NCBI RefSeq assembly: GCF_039543245.1
Contig: NZ_BAABJJ010000014.1
Coordinates: forward strand, 62,001-126,000
DNA from: Algibacter_G agarivorans
Lineage (GTDB): Bacteria; Bacteroidota; Bacteroidia; Flavobacteriales; Flavobacteriaceae
DNA: 64,000 nucleotides
Direction of reading: 5' to 3'
Positions within the stretch are counted from its first letter, which is position 1; each line of letters opens with the position of its first letter. A program made the translations under genes and the position numbers. This document shows positions 17,804 to 26,413 of this stretch, in pieces. The notes below the pieces were generated by a model. The model saw only the letters and a list, made by a program, of their open reading frames with translations. It was not told where the DNA came from and did not search any database.

Positions 17804-19060
17804 TTAATCTATTTTTTCTAAAGCTAAGCCAGAGTCTCCTTTATTAAGATAATAACTACTCAGCGCAATAATTGTAATTGTAAACCAAAAAAGTTGTGTA
17901 TTAAAATTTGAATTTAATAAAATAATAATGAATATTATTTTAAAAAATGCATTCCTGAATTTTACTAACAACCAAATAAAACGAAAAACTAATGAGACTC
18001 CAATAATACCGAAATCGTATAAAAATGCTGGTATAAAACCCGTATTAATAATCATATCAGTATTCCATGCCTCTGGATATATATATGTTGAAAAATACGG
18101 TGTTGACATTCCTGCTCCATACCCAAAGTATGTTTTGTAATATAAAAAATCCATGTTCTGCAGATAATATATCATTGGACCAATTCTAGCATGAGCACTT
18201 GAATCTATTAAGTTTAGATTCTCCATGAAACTTCCTTTAAATGAAAATAAAAGAAATACAATTTCACGAAGCCTGTCAATACTTTTACCTCCAATGCTTG
18301 TAAAGAAAAACAATAAGATTCCTGTGAAAATTATAACGCCTAGTATTATAAAATACTTTTTTGAGAATGTGATTTGACTAATAAACCATACCCCTAAAAT
18401 TAAAAAGCCCATAGATGATTTAAAACTTAACAACATATACAGCACAATTATTCCATACCAAATAAGGCTTTTTTTTATTTTAACAAGATCATTTAAAACA
18501 GCAAAACACACAAAAACAATAATTGCCGCATATGACGGTTCTGATGATAACGAATGGTACCTAAAAATATGGGTTCTAATATCAAAAAGAATCCCCAATT
18601 GGCCTGAACTTTGAAAATACCCTTCAAGGCCTTTTAACTCTTCTAAATTAAAAAGCACGATGAACTGTGATAATATTAATACAATAAAAAAAGAAATTAT
18701 AATAAATTTAAGTAGCCAGATAAATTTTTCTTCCGCTAAATTTTTCTTTGAAGCATGTATTAAATAAATATAGTACGCAATAAATAAAAAGGAATAAATG
18801 ATTGAAGTAATTCTTACATCTTTTAAGTTTAATAAGGAACTAAAAAGAATATATAATAAGATTACAAAAGGAATCGAATTATTTAGTGATGGGATTTTAA
18901 ATTTTAAAAAGGAGAATAGTAAAATAAAAAAAGGACCAAAAAACACATAAAGTGATATCGAAAAACTGGAAGTCTTGAAAGCAAATACATTGGTAAACGC
19001 TAAAAATGAAATAAATAGTATTATTGAATATTCAATAATCTTTTGTTTTTTTAAAATCAT
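17804..19060 (-). CDS. O-antigen polymerase-like membrane protein (Wzy candidate)
   Basis: 418-residue polytopic protein with about ten to eleven spans starting at residue 12 (SIILFISFLAFTNVFAF). The periplasmic loop includes HIFRYHSLSSEPSYAA and, later, a region with YFGYGAGMSTPYFSTYIYPE, in the position where Wzy and EpsG-like proteins carry their functional arginine- and glycine-rich loops. It overlaps the KpsS-like gene by 4 bases and follows the flippase gene, the usual place for a Wzy. The assignment rests on topology and context. Confidence 0.7.
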   Translation of the reverse strand: MILKKQKIIEYSIILFISFLAFTNVFAFKTSSFSISLYVFFGPFFILLFSFLKFKIPSLNNSIPFVILLYILFSSLLNLKDVRITSIIYSFLFIAYYIYLIHASKKNLAEEKFIWLLKFIIISFFIVLILSQFIVLFNLEELKGLEGYFQSSGQLGILFDIRTHIFRYHSLSSEPSYAAIIVFVCFAVLNDLVKIKKSLIWYGIIVLYMLLSFKSSMGFLILGVWFISQITFSKKYFIILGVIIFTGILLFFFTSIGGKSIDRLREIVFLLFSFKGSFMENLNLIDSSAHARIGPMIYYLQNMDFLYYKTYFGYGAGMSTPYFSTYIYPEAWNTDMIINTGFIPAFLYDFGIIGVSLVFRFIWLLVKFRNAFFKIIFIIILLNSNFNTQLFWFTITIIALSSYYLNKGDSGLALEKID

Positions 19061-20409
19061 TTTATAATCACTTTTAAAAATCCTTTTGAAAGTTTTAAAA
19101 TATTATCCTTTCCCATACACCTTGGGTCTCCAAAAGCATCCGACATAATACCGTCAAAAGAATTATCCAACAACCAACTAGAAAACTCATTTGTATTTAA
19201 ACAATTTTGTTGATTACTTATCAAATCATTTAAAGTCTGGTTTTTAAAACCATTCCAGGACACCTCATTACAAGTACTCATTTTATTAAAAAAAGCAGGC
19301 GCAAATGTAAACGCTTGTTTGCCTTTTAAGGCAGCTTCATAAGCAATAGTTCCTGATACGGTAAAAAAAACATCACATCTATCTAATAATCTATGTGAGT
19401 CCGCCTTATTATCAATAAGATACGTGTTACGCAATTTTTTTACTGTTTTATAAAATTTTAAATTTCTATCTCCAATAGCGTTAGAGTGTTCTTTAACTAA
19501 TAAGATATAATCTTCTGGTAATATTCGCCATATATTTGTAATTAGTTCTAATTGGTTTTCATAATATCTACCTATAACATCAATAGAGGCTTCTGGTTGT
19601 TTATGAAGTGTGAAAAGAACCTTTTTCTTATTCTCGGCTAAAGCTTCTACATTGGTTTCTGAAACAAAGTTTTTAAATAAAAACCTATTATAAATCTCGG
19701 CTGTTTTTATTTTGAATTGCGTTAATGGGTTTTTATATAGCGTTGGATCATTTTTATCTTGATTGGTTCTTAGCACAAAATTTTTAATTAATTTCAAATT
19801 ATGTTTTAATGTTCCTTTTTTAGCTATCAGTTTATCATTTATAGCAAGATATGATGGCTTTTCTATTTTTATAGTATCAGTTTTTGATATTGAAGTTTTT
19901 GAAACCTCTTTAATTACTGATTGAAACTCATCAGTAAAAAATGCAAATTTGCCATTTGGAATACGTATGGTGTGTGGATTTAAAAACTGGCATTTAAGAT
20001 TTCCTGCCTGAACAGTTAACCGATGCGCCATGAGCTCATGAGCCCAAGTGACTTCACCAAAAATATAATTTATATCATTTTTCGCTATAAAATCGTAATA
20101 TAATTTACTTAAACTATTAAGATACCTATAAGTCCATTTACTTGATTCATATTTCAAAACTCTATCTCCATAAATTAACTCATTGATTTTTAAATCAACA
20201 TTTAGTTCTGCTAGGTTTGCAACAGACAATACTTTTAGCTTCCCAATATATAGTAATTGATTTTCTGGAAATATTCTTTTTAATTGAATGTACTGTTTTT
20301 TATTTGGAATAATCCAGTACGAAGTGATAAGATGTTCCTTTAAAACATTGGCAATTTCAACAAAAACATCTGTTTTGTAATAGTTAGCGATAAAACATAT
20401 GTTTTTCAT
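19057..20409 (-). CDS. KpsS/capsule-synthesis-like protein, candidate pseudaminyltransferase
   Basis: About 450 residues. The C-terminal half resembles the Capsule_synth (KpsC/KpsS) GT-B fold: LFTLHKQPEASIDVIGRYY near residue 270, LLVKEHSNAIGDRNLKFY, and SGTIAYEAALKGKQAF with AFTFAPAFF near residues 370-390. In KpsS-type Kdo transferases the corresponding segments are QPE, KEHP and the TGT..EA loop. I use the ATG at 20409 (MKNICFIANYYKTDVF) because an upstream codon at 20460 would lie inside the flippase gene. Its place directly after the pse genes and flippase suggests transfer of a CMP-activated nonulosonic acid. That role is inference. Confidence 0.6.
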   Translation of the reverse strand: MKNICFIANYYKTDVFVEIANVLKEHLITSYWIIPNKKQYIQLKRIFPENQLLYIGKLKVLSVANLAELNVDLKINELIYGDRVLKYESSKWTYRYLNSLSKLYYDFIAKNDINYIFGEVTWAHELMAHRLTVQAGNLKCQFLNPHTIRIPNGKFAFFTDEFQSVIKEVSKTSISKTDTIKIEKPSYLAINDKLIAKKGTLKHNLKLIKNFVLRTNQDKNDPTLYKNPLTQFKIKTAEIYNRFLFKNFVSETNVEALAENKKKVLFTLHKQPEASIDVIGRYYENQLELITNIWRILPEDYILLVKEHSNAIGDRNLKFYKTVKKLRNTYLIDNKADSHRLLDRCDVFFTVSGTIAYEAALKGKQAFTFAPAFFNKMSTCNEVSWNGFKNQTLNDLISNQQNCLNTNEFSSWLLDNSFDGIMSDAFGDPRCMGKDNILKLSKGFLKVIIK

Positions 20410-20425
20410 ACTTTTAATTAAGGTT

Positions 20426-21658
20426 TTAAGCAATTTTATAATTTCTTTTATATAAAACAAAGACGCTTAATAATAATGAAGCAAATGTACTAACAAACAT
20501 AGCAATTGAAATCCTTTCTAAGAAATCTATTTTTACAAGTGTAATAATTGCTATAAAAATCGACCCACTAAATATGGCTAAGTACAACTTAATAATATTC
20601 TTGTTCTCCCTACCGTAATACATTTCTAAATAGGCATAAATACACGCAAAAAAGGTTTGACCTATAATGAGTACGGAAATACAAGATACTCTTTGAAAAG
20701 AAGTGTAATTATATACAATATATGCTCCAGTTACCATCAAAATCATTACTAAAGCAAATGTTAAGAATGTCAAATACTTGTAAAACACTCTTCGTTTTAT
20801 CAAAAATAAATTTTTTTCTACGTAAATATCTTTAATTATAAAAGCCCAAAGCGATGAATGCGTCAAGAAAATCACCATTGAAAATCGCTGAACTAATGAT
20901 AACAAAACACCATCTTCTGTAGTCATTTTAGTTAAAACATTCATTTTCCCATAATTAACAATATACATCATAATAAATACCTGAATTATGGTAGGCCAAG
21001 AAAAGAGTAAAGTGCTTTTAATTAATCTCTTAATTTGCTGTGTATTAAAACCTTCTTTATCAAATAATATGTTTGAAATGGATCTAAATAAATAAAATAT
21101 TGAAAAAATGATTTGTCCAATAAATATTACCCATAAGGAAAACTCAATATCGAATAAAAAATAGGCTAACAAAAACAACAAAGACGTTGCATTAGATAAA
21201 ATTGTAACATATACAGCTTTTTCCGGTCTGTTGGTAAGCCTAAAATATGACGATAAGAAAACAGTTGCTAAAACAAATAATACTCTACAAACTATAAATA
21301 AAATGAATTTTTCAAACTCAAATGCAGTATAATGAATTAAAATAATTACTCCACCAAGAACACTCAATATTACATATACTCGTTGAAAAACATTGACAAA
21401 GTTTTTAACAGTTTCCTCTTTATTACTGATATTTCTGTAAACATAAAAGAAGTAACCCGAAAGCCCAAAATCAATAAGAGGAATAATTACTACAGTAATA
21501 GAAAAAATGTATTCTATTGATAAATATACCGTTTGGTCTTTAAATAATTGGAGTACTATTAAGGGTAGTAGAAAAATAATAGCTTTATCAAAATAACTCA
21601 AAGCCATGTAGCTAAAAAGGCTTTTGTTTGTTTTTAATATATCTACAATTCGCTTCAA
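20426..21658 (-). CDS. wzx: Wzx-type polysaccharide flippase
   Basis: 410-residue membrane protein with about twelve spans, typical of the MATE-like oligosaccharide flippase superfamily that moves lipid-linked repeat units across the inner membrane. The N-terminus KRIVDILKTNKSLFSYMAL followed by PLIVLQLF, and a helix with DFGLSGYFFYVYRN, fit the PST family pattern (start of domain, first two spans, short polar loop). It starts 19 bases after the end of pseI and ends 16 bases before the KpsS-like gene. Wzx is the role best supported by topology and locus. Confidence 0.8.
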   Translation of the reverse strand: MKRIVDILKTNKSLFSYMALSYFDKAIIFLLPLIVLQLFKDQTVYLSIEYIFSITVVIIPLIDFGLSGYFFYVYRNISNKEETVKNFVNVFQRVYVILSVLGGVIILIHYTAFEFEKFILFIVCRVLFVLATVFLSSYFRLTNRPEKAVYVTILSNATSLLFLLAYFLFDIEFSLWVIFIGQIIFSIFYLFRSISNILFDKEGFNTQQIKRLIKSTLLFSWPTIIQVFIMMYIVNYGKMNVLTKMTTEDGVLLSLVQRFSMVIFLTHSSLWAFIIKDIYVEKNLFLIKRRVFYKYLTFLTFALVMILMVTGAYIVYNYTSFQRVSCISVLIIGQTFFACIYAYLEMYYGRENKNIIKLYLAIFSGSIFIAIITLVKIDFLERISIAMFVSTFASLLLSVFVLYKRNYKIA

Positions 21659-21677
21659 AAAACTACAGGCTAATTAG

Positions 21678-22721
21678 TTAAATATTAAAATGTTGTAATT
21701 CTAAAGGTGTTCCTTTTTCAATATCTTTTATAAAAGATTTTCCTAATATTTCATGATAATATTTTGGATGTAACCCATAACCTGGTCTAATAGATCTTAT
21801 GTTTTCTTTGGTAATTGTGTCTCCATCTTTAACGTTTTCCACAACAAAAAGAGATCTTGCAAATTTTCTATTATTTTTTACTTTTTCAGAAATTTCATAA
21901 GACACTTTGCCTAATAGTTTTTCGGTATCTCTAACCTTATTTACTAATTCTGTAAACTCATCAACATCTAACGAAAAATCTGCGTCTGGCCCACCAATAG
22001 ATTTATCTAAAATAAAGTGTTTTTCTATTACGGTTGCACCTAAAGTAGTTGCTACTGTTGGTGCTAACGAACCATAAGTATGATCACTAAACCCAACCTC
22101 AACTCCAAAACGTTGTTTTAAGTCCGGAATGGTATTCAAATTTGCCAACTCTAAAGGTGCTGGATAAGATGATGTGCATTTTAGTAAAATAATATCGTTG
22201 TTACCTGCTTTTCTACAAGTATCAACTGCTAGTTGAATATCCGCTTCTTCAGCAATTCCTGTAGACATAATAATAGGTTTTCCCTTTGATGCTGCATATT
22301 CAATTAAAGGAATGTCTTGAATTTCAAAAGAAGCAATTTTATATGCTGGCACGTTTAATTCTTCAAGAAAATCTACCGCTGTAAAATCAAAAGGTGATGA
22401 AAAACAAATTAAGCCTTCTTCTTCCGCAACTTCAAAAAGATTTTTATGCCACTCCCAAGGGGTATAAGCTTCCCCATATAGTTCATACAATGTTTTACCA
22501 TCCCATAATGTACCACCATCAATTTTAAAATGTTTATTATCGCAATCTATGGTTAAAGTGTCTGGAGTGTAGGTTTGAAGTTTAATGGCATCTGCTCCCG
22601 TTTTTTTTGCTGCTCTAATGGTTTCTATAGCAACATTTAAATCGCCATTATGATTTGCAGATAATTCAGCTATTATAAAGCATGGATTATTTCCTCCAAT
22701 AAACCTATTTCCTATTTTCAT
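21678..22721 (-). CDS. pseI: Pseudaminic acid synthase
   Basis: NeuB-family enzyme that condenses the 6-deoxy-AltdiNAc-type sugar with phosphoenolpyruvate to make pseudaminic acid. The N-terminal TIM barrel shows FIIAELSANHNGDLNVAI, DAIKLQTYTPDT, SSPFD, STGIAEEADI, LLKCTSSYPAP, FSDHT and EKHFILD. A C-terminal SAF (antifreeze-like) domain starts near ARSLFVVENVKDGD and ends with the RPGYGLHPKYY segment. The start at 22721 (MKIGNRFIGG) is preferred to 22745. It overlaps the formyltransferase gene by 17 bases, so translation is probably coupled. The PseI rather than NeuB/LegI assignment rests on the flanking complete pse set. Confidence 0.92.
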   Translation of the reverse strand: MKIGNRFIGGNNPCFIIAELSANHNGDLNVAIETIRAAKKTGADAIKLQTYTPDTLTIDCDNKHFKIDGGTLWDGKTLYELYGEAYTPWEWHKNLFEVAEEEGLICFSSPFDFTAVDFLEELNVPAYKIASFEIQDIPLIEYAASKGKPIIMSTGIAEEADIQLAVDTCRKAGNNDIILLKCTSSYPAPLELANLNTIPDLKQRFGVEVGFSDHTYGSLAPTVATTLGATVIEKHFILDKSIGGPDADFSLDVDEFTELVNKVRDTEKLLGKVSYEISEKVKNNRKFARSLFVVENVKDGDTITKENIRSIRPGYGLHPKYYHEILGKSFIKDIEKGTPLELQHFNI

Positions 22722-23586
22722 TGTCAAATTTATTTCCTCGAGCAAAAGTACAATTTTCTGTTCTTATTACATCTAAGCTTATAGTACCGTTTACTGTCTT
22801 AACTATCACTTCTGGCTCTGTTTTAACAATCTCACCATTAACTTGATTCTTCAAAGTTTTATCTTTAGAAAATGATACTTTATCAATAATGATTTTTTGA
22901 TTGTTATAAAATGTAAAAGCTCCTGGGTATGGATTTGCTTGCGCTCGCACCCAATTTCTTATTACTTCTTTTGTCCAATCCCAGTTAATTTCTCCATCTA
23001 CCGGTGTCCGCTTTCCAAAATACGTAGCGTCTTCTTCGTTTTGAATTGTTAAATTCAATTGGTTGTTAGCCACATTATCTAATACCTTTTTAACCAATGG
23101 ATAATAAGCTCTTGCATATTTTTCAAGTATTATTGCTCCAGTATCTTCTGCATCAATAGCGATTTCTATTTGGTGTATTATTTTACCTGTATCGCAACCT
23201 GAATCAATAATATGTGCTGTTATTCCCGCCTTATTTTCTCCATTTATAATAGCCCATACATGCGGCGTTCTACCTCTGTACTTTGGCAGCAATGACCCAT
23301 GAATATTGAAAATTAACTCATTAGCATGGTTAATTATATCTTCTTCAATTAAAAACAAGTAGTTAATGGATGCTATAACATCTACACTAAAGCTTTTAAT
23401 AAAATCATAACCCTTGCCTTTTCTTGGATTACCAGCGTAAAACGGTATATTGTTTTTTGTTGCAAAATCTATAATTCCAGTGGAATTTCTATCGGTTAAA
23501 ATAAACTGTATGGTATGCTCGTTTGCAATTTTTAAAAGCGTATCTAATCCTAATCCGCCACTACAAAGGACTCCTATTGTAAGCAT
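22705..23586 (-). CDS. Formyltransferase (Fmt-like) in the pseudaminic acid operon
   Basis: 293-residue formyltransferase-fold protein. It carries the N10-formyl-tetrahydrofolate transferase signature: Asn94 and His96 in FNIHGSLLPKYRGRTP and Asp132 in DSGCDTGKI, so the Asn-His-Asp triad is intact. The C-terminal part (GEINWDWTKEVIRNWVRAQ, ANPYPGAF) resembles the Fmt/ArnA formyltransferase C-terminal domain. It lies between pseG and pseI, overlapping both, exactly where the acetyltransferase pseH would be expected. No GNAT-type pseH is visible in the operon. It most likely formylates the 4-amino group of the PseC product, giving an N-formyl pseudaminic acid. A formyltransferase of this kind has been called PseJ. 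The substrate is inference. Confidence 0.8.
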   Translation of the reverse strand: MLTIGVLCSGGLGLDTLLKIANEHTIQFILTDRNSTGIIDFATKNNIPFYAGNPRKGKGYDFIKSFSVDVIASINYLFLIEEDIINHANELIFNIHGSLLPKYRGRTPHVWAIINGENKAGITAHIIDSGCDTGKIIHQIEIAIDAEDTGAIILEKYARAYYPLVKKVLDNVANNQLNLTIQNEEDATYFGKRTPVDGEINWDWTKEVIRNWVRAQANPYPGAFTFYNNQKIIIDKVSFSKDKTLKNQVNGEIVKTEPEVIVKTVNGTISLDVIRTENCTFARGNKFDNENRK

Positions 23587-24593
23587 AATTCTTTAATTAA
23601 ATTTAAATGTCGTGAGGCTATTTTATCGTCAAACAATGCTTTTTGTGCTTTAATTAAATGATTAAATTTATGTTCTTTAAAAATAACTTCTATTTTATTT
23701 ATAAAATCGGAAACCTGATAATCTTTCATGTTTCCGCCTTTATAAATAGCTTCATTATTTAGAAATCCTTTATAAATCAATTCTTGATTATCAACATAAA
23801 AACCGCTAAAAACAGGCATTTTAACACACGAAAGCTCATATAAAATAGTGCTGGCTGGTGCAATAGCAAAGTTGCATTTCTGCATAGTTTTTATTAGTTG
23901 CTCTTCAGAAAGATTTAGATATGTTTTTATTTTATCTGACTGTTTTTTTTCTAAATTAAAAATCCCTTTGTGCTTATATGCCCCACCTAAAACAATATGT
24001 ATACTTTTAAAATTTGGAATTTGCAATAATCCCTTAACCGCCTTCAAAGTCAAATTAAAAGGGTCTGCACCACCAAAACACACAAATGCACTATCAATTG
24101 TTTTAATAGTTTTATTCCGCTTAGCTTCTTTTAAAAAAAGGGGTCTTAATAATGCGTATTGTGTTCCTAATGCAAAGTTAGTATGTGGTTCTTTATTATA
24201 ATGGGTTTCTAATATATAAGGTGAGTGGTTTACAACCACATCTGCATACATATGCTCTTTTGCCAAATCATCAATGTATATTAACTTAAAGCCTTTTTCT
24301 TTTATTTGCTTTTGATAGGATGCTATAAATTGATAGCCGTCTGCAATAATTATATACTCTTTAGAAGAAAAAGTTGAAGCCAACCATTCTGGTTCGTCTT
24401 CAATATTAATTGATTCTGGGATAATATTTTTTGTATACGTATCAGGAATAACCAATAATGTTGAAGTTTCGTGAGTTAAAAAAACAAACTCTAAAGTATC
24501 TTTAACAACTTCTACAAGACTAAATAATCTATATAAATGACCTAATCCTGTTGTGGCATTTCCATCTGCTCTAAAGATTATTTTCTTGGTCAT
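23574..24593 (-). CDS. pseG: UDP-sugar hydrolase PseG
   Basis: Releases UDP from the UDP-2,4-diamido-2,4,6-trideoxy-altrose intermediate by C-O bond cleavage, giving the free sugar for PseI. 339 residues. The N-terminus IIFRADGNATTGLGHLYRLF carries the family G-x-G-H motif with the catalytic histidine. Other segments are IYIDDLAKEHMYADVVVNH, AFVCFGGADPFNLTLKAV (GT28/MurG-like donor loop) and FAIAPASTILYELSCVKMP. It overlaps pseF by 23 bases and the formyltransferase gene by 13 bases. The substrate here may be the formylated rather than the diacetylated sugar. Confidence 0.9.
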   Translation of the reverse strand: MTKKIIFRADGNATTGLGHLYRLFSLVEVVKDTLEFVFLTHETSTLLVIPDTYTKNIIPESINIEDEPEWLASTFSSKEYIIIADGYQFIASYQKQIKEKGFKLIYIDDLAKEHMYADVVVNHSPYILETHYNKEPHTNFALGTQYALLRPLFLKEAKRNKTIKTIDSAFVCFGGADPFNLTLKAVKGLLQIPNFKSIHIVLGGAYKHKGIFNLEKKQSDKIKTYLNLSEEQLIKTMQKCNFAIAPASTILYELSCVKMPVFSGFYVDNQELIYKGFLNNEAIYKGGNMKDYQVSDFINKIEVIFKEHKFNHLIKAQKALFDDKIASRHLNLIKELCLQ

Positions 24594-25275
24594 TGAGGAT
24601 GAGTTTATATTTAATTTCGGCTAGTTTCCAGTCGGTTTCTGTATCAATATCTTGTGCGTGTAACTCTGATATAATTAAAGCTCCAGAATTGCTTGTAAAT
24701 AGTTTTTTATCTTTATTAAACGAATTAGATTTTAGCCAATAAAACTGACCAGAATCATGATATCTTGGTTCTAAATCTTGTGAACGTGAATTCAAGTGTT
24801 CGCTCCAAACCATGGTAACCTTATTGTTTTCTATTTTTAACGAGCGTTGAATTGGAAACGAGAATTCTAAAACTGGAAAAACACTATCTAAATTGCCCTC
24901 TATAAGTTTTTTATAAGCTTCAGTGATTTTATTTGAAGTAACAAAAGGTGCTGTTGGCAGTATGCAACAAATATTATTAAAAGTGTTGTTTTGTTTTTTG
25001 TAATTTGCAACGACTTCTTCAACTACATCTGCTAAAACGGCAAAATCATTGGCATTATCGTTACTTCTTAAAAAAGGCACTTTAGCTCCATATTCGAATG
25101 CTATTTTTGCTATTTCTTCATCATCAGTAGACACCATAACCTCATCAAACAAATTACTTTTTAAAGCAGCTTCAATAGAATAGGCAATAATGGGTTTCCC
25201 TAAAAAAAGCTTGATATTCTTTCTAGGTATACGTTTACTTCCTCCTCTTGCAGGTATAATTGCTAAATTAGCCAT
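24571..25275 (-). CDS. pseF: Pseudaminic acid cytidylyltransferase
   Basis: Activates pseudaminic acid with CTP to CMP-Pse, the donor for glycosyl transfer. The 234 residues match the family. The nucleotide-binding signature LAIIPARGGSKRIPRKNIK is at residues 3-21, followed by GKPIIAYSIEAALKSNLF, VMVSTDDEEIAKIA and CCILPTAPF. PseF and NeuA/LegF are close relatives, and the operon decides in favour of PseF. It overlaps pseC by 8 bases upstream and pseG by 23 bases downstream. Confidence 0.92.
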   Translation of the reverse strand: MANLAIIPARGGSKRIPRKNIKLFLGKPIIAYSIEAALKSNLFDEVMVSTDDEEIAKIAFEYGAKVPFLRSNDNANDFAVLADVVEEVVANYKKQNNTFNNICCILPTAPFVTSNKITEAYKKLIEGNLDSVFPVLEFSFPIQRSLKIENNKVTMVWSEHLNSRSQDLEPRYHDSGQFYWLKSNSFNKDKKLFTSNSGALIISELHAQDIDTETDWKLAEIKYKLILNDQENNL

Positions 25276-26413
25276 TGATATAAAATAGCGTTTTTTCTAT
25301 AACAAATGCCTGTTCTTCATTTGTTAGCGTTGGGTACATTGGTAAACTGATACATTTGGAGTAATAGTTTTCTGAGTTGCTTAAATCTGCGCTTCCATAA
25401 CCTATTCCTTTATAGTAAGGCAAGGTGTGTACAGGAATATAATGTATTTGAGCAAAAATATTATGTGTTCTTAAAAAATCGTAAAGCCCCTTTCGGTCTT
25501 CAACTTCAATTACAAATAAATGATGTGCATTTACGGCGTTTTCTTGTAAGCTTTGAAATTTAATTTTACCATTAAAAGCTTCTTTATAGGCATTTGCTAT
25601 CTCATTTCTTCTTGCTACACCAGTATTATTTTTTGCAAGCTGTGTTATTCCTAAAGCTGATTGAATATCTGTTAGCCTGTAGTTAAAACCTAACTCCTGC
25701 ATTTCATAAAACCAACCACCATGGTTTTCTGCCATGTTTTCTTTAGTAATTCCGTGTGTTCTTAACAAAGACAGTTTTTTATGAAGCGTTTCTGAATTTG
25801 TGGTTATCATTCCGCCTTCGCCACAAGCAATATGTTTTACTGGATGAAATGAAAATATACCTATATCAGCATAATTACCATTTCCGCACATTTGTTTTAT
25901 GCCTTTAGAATCTGTGAAATAGCCTCCTGGTGCATGACAAGCATCTTCAATAATCCATAAATCATACTTGTTTGCTAATGTTCTAAACGCTTCTAGATTT
26001 ACTGGAAGACCGGCAAAATCAACTGGGATGATACCTTTGAAAAATCCTTTTGGCTTACTTTCTATAAGTTCCCTAGTACTTTCTAAAGACAAAACATAAG
26101 AATCTGGATCGATGTCTGCAAACCAAACTTCGCCTCCAGCATATCTCACACAATTAGCTGATGCTGCAAATGTAATTGGTGTAGTAATTACGCGTTCACC
26201 TTCTTTCAATCCTAAAGCTAAAACAGCTAAATGTAAGCCAGATGTTGCATTGTTTACAGCTACAGCATATTTTGCACCAACATATTCTGCAAACTTACCT
26301 TCGAATTCTTTAACTTTTGGTCCTTGCGTTAAAAAATCAGCAGAAAGCGTTTTTACAACCGCATCAATATCGTCTTGGTCTATATTTTGTCTTCCGTAAG
26401 GTATGGCTTTCAT
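25268..26413 (-). CDS. pseC: UDP-4-amino-4,6-dideoxy-N-acetyl-L-altrosamine transaminase
   Basis: PLP-dependent DegT/DnrJ/EryC1 aminotransferase that adds the 4-amino group to the PseB product. The 381 residues match the family. Features are PYGRQNIDQDDIDAVVKTL, NNATSGLHLAVLALGLKEG, IIEDACHAPGGYF, and the PLP-lysine segment IFSFHPVKHIACGEGGMI near residues 184-201. The C-terminal part (HYIPVHTLPYY) carries the substrate-contact histidines typical of the family. Its start overlaps the pseB stop by one base. Confidence 0.94.
   Translation of the reverse strand: MKAIPYGRQNIDQDDIDAVVKTLSADFLTQGPKVKEFEGKFAEYVGAKYAVAVNNATSGLHLAVLALGLKEGERVITTPITFAASANCVRYAGGEVWFADIDPDSYVLSLESTRELIESKPKGFFKGIIPVDFAGLPVNLEAFRTLANKYDLWIIEDACHAPGGYFTDSKGIKQMCGNGNYADIGIFSFHPVKHIACGEGGMITTNSETLHKKLSLLRTHGITKENMAENHGGWFYEMQELGFNYRLTDIQSALGITQLAKNNTGVARRNEIANAYKEAFNGKIKFQSLQENAVNAHHLFVIEVEDRKGLYDFLRTHNIFAQIHYIPVHTLPYYKGIGYGSADLSNSENYYSKCISLPMYPTLTNEEQAFVIEKTLFYING

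Noticed and set aside
20410..20460. Upstream start for the KpsS-like protein
   Set aside because: It would begin inside the flippase gene and add a poorly conserved hydrophobic stretch. The ATG at 20409 leaves normal 16-base spacing.
23848..24201. 117-codon open frame on the + strand
   Set aside because: Antisense to pseG, with a composition typical of a shadow frame.
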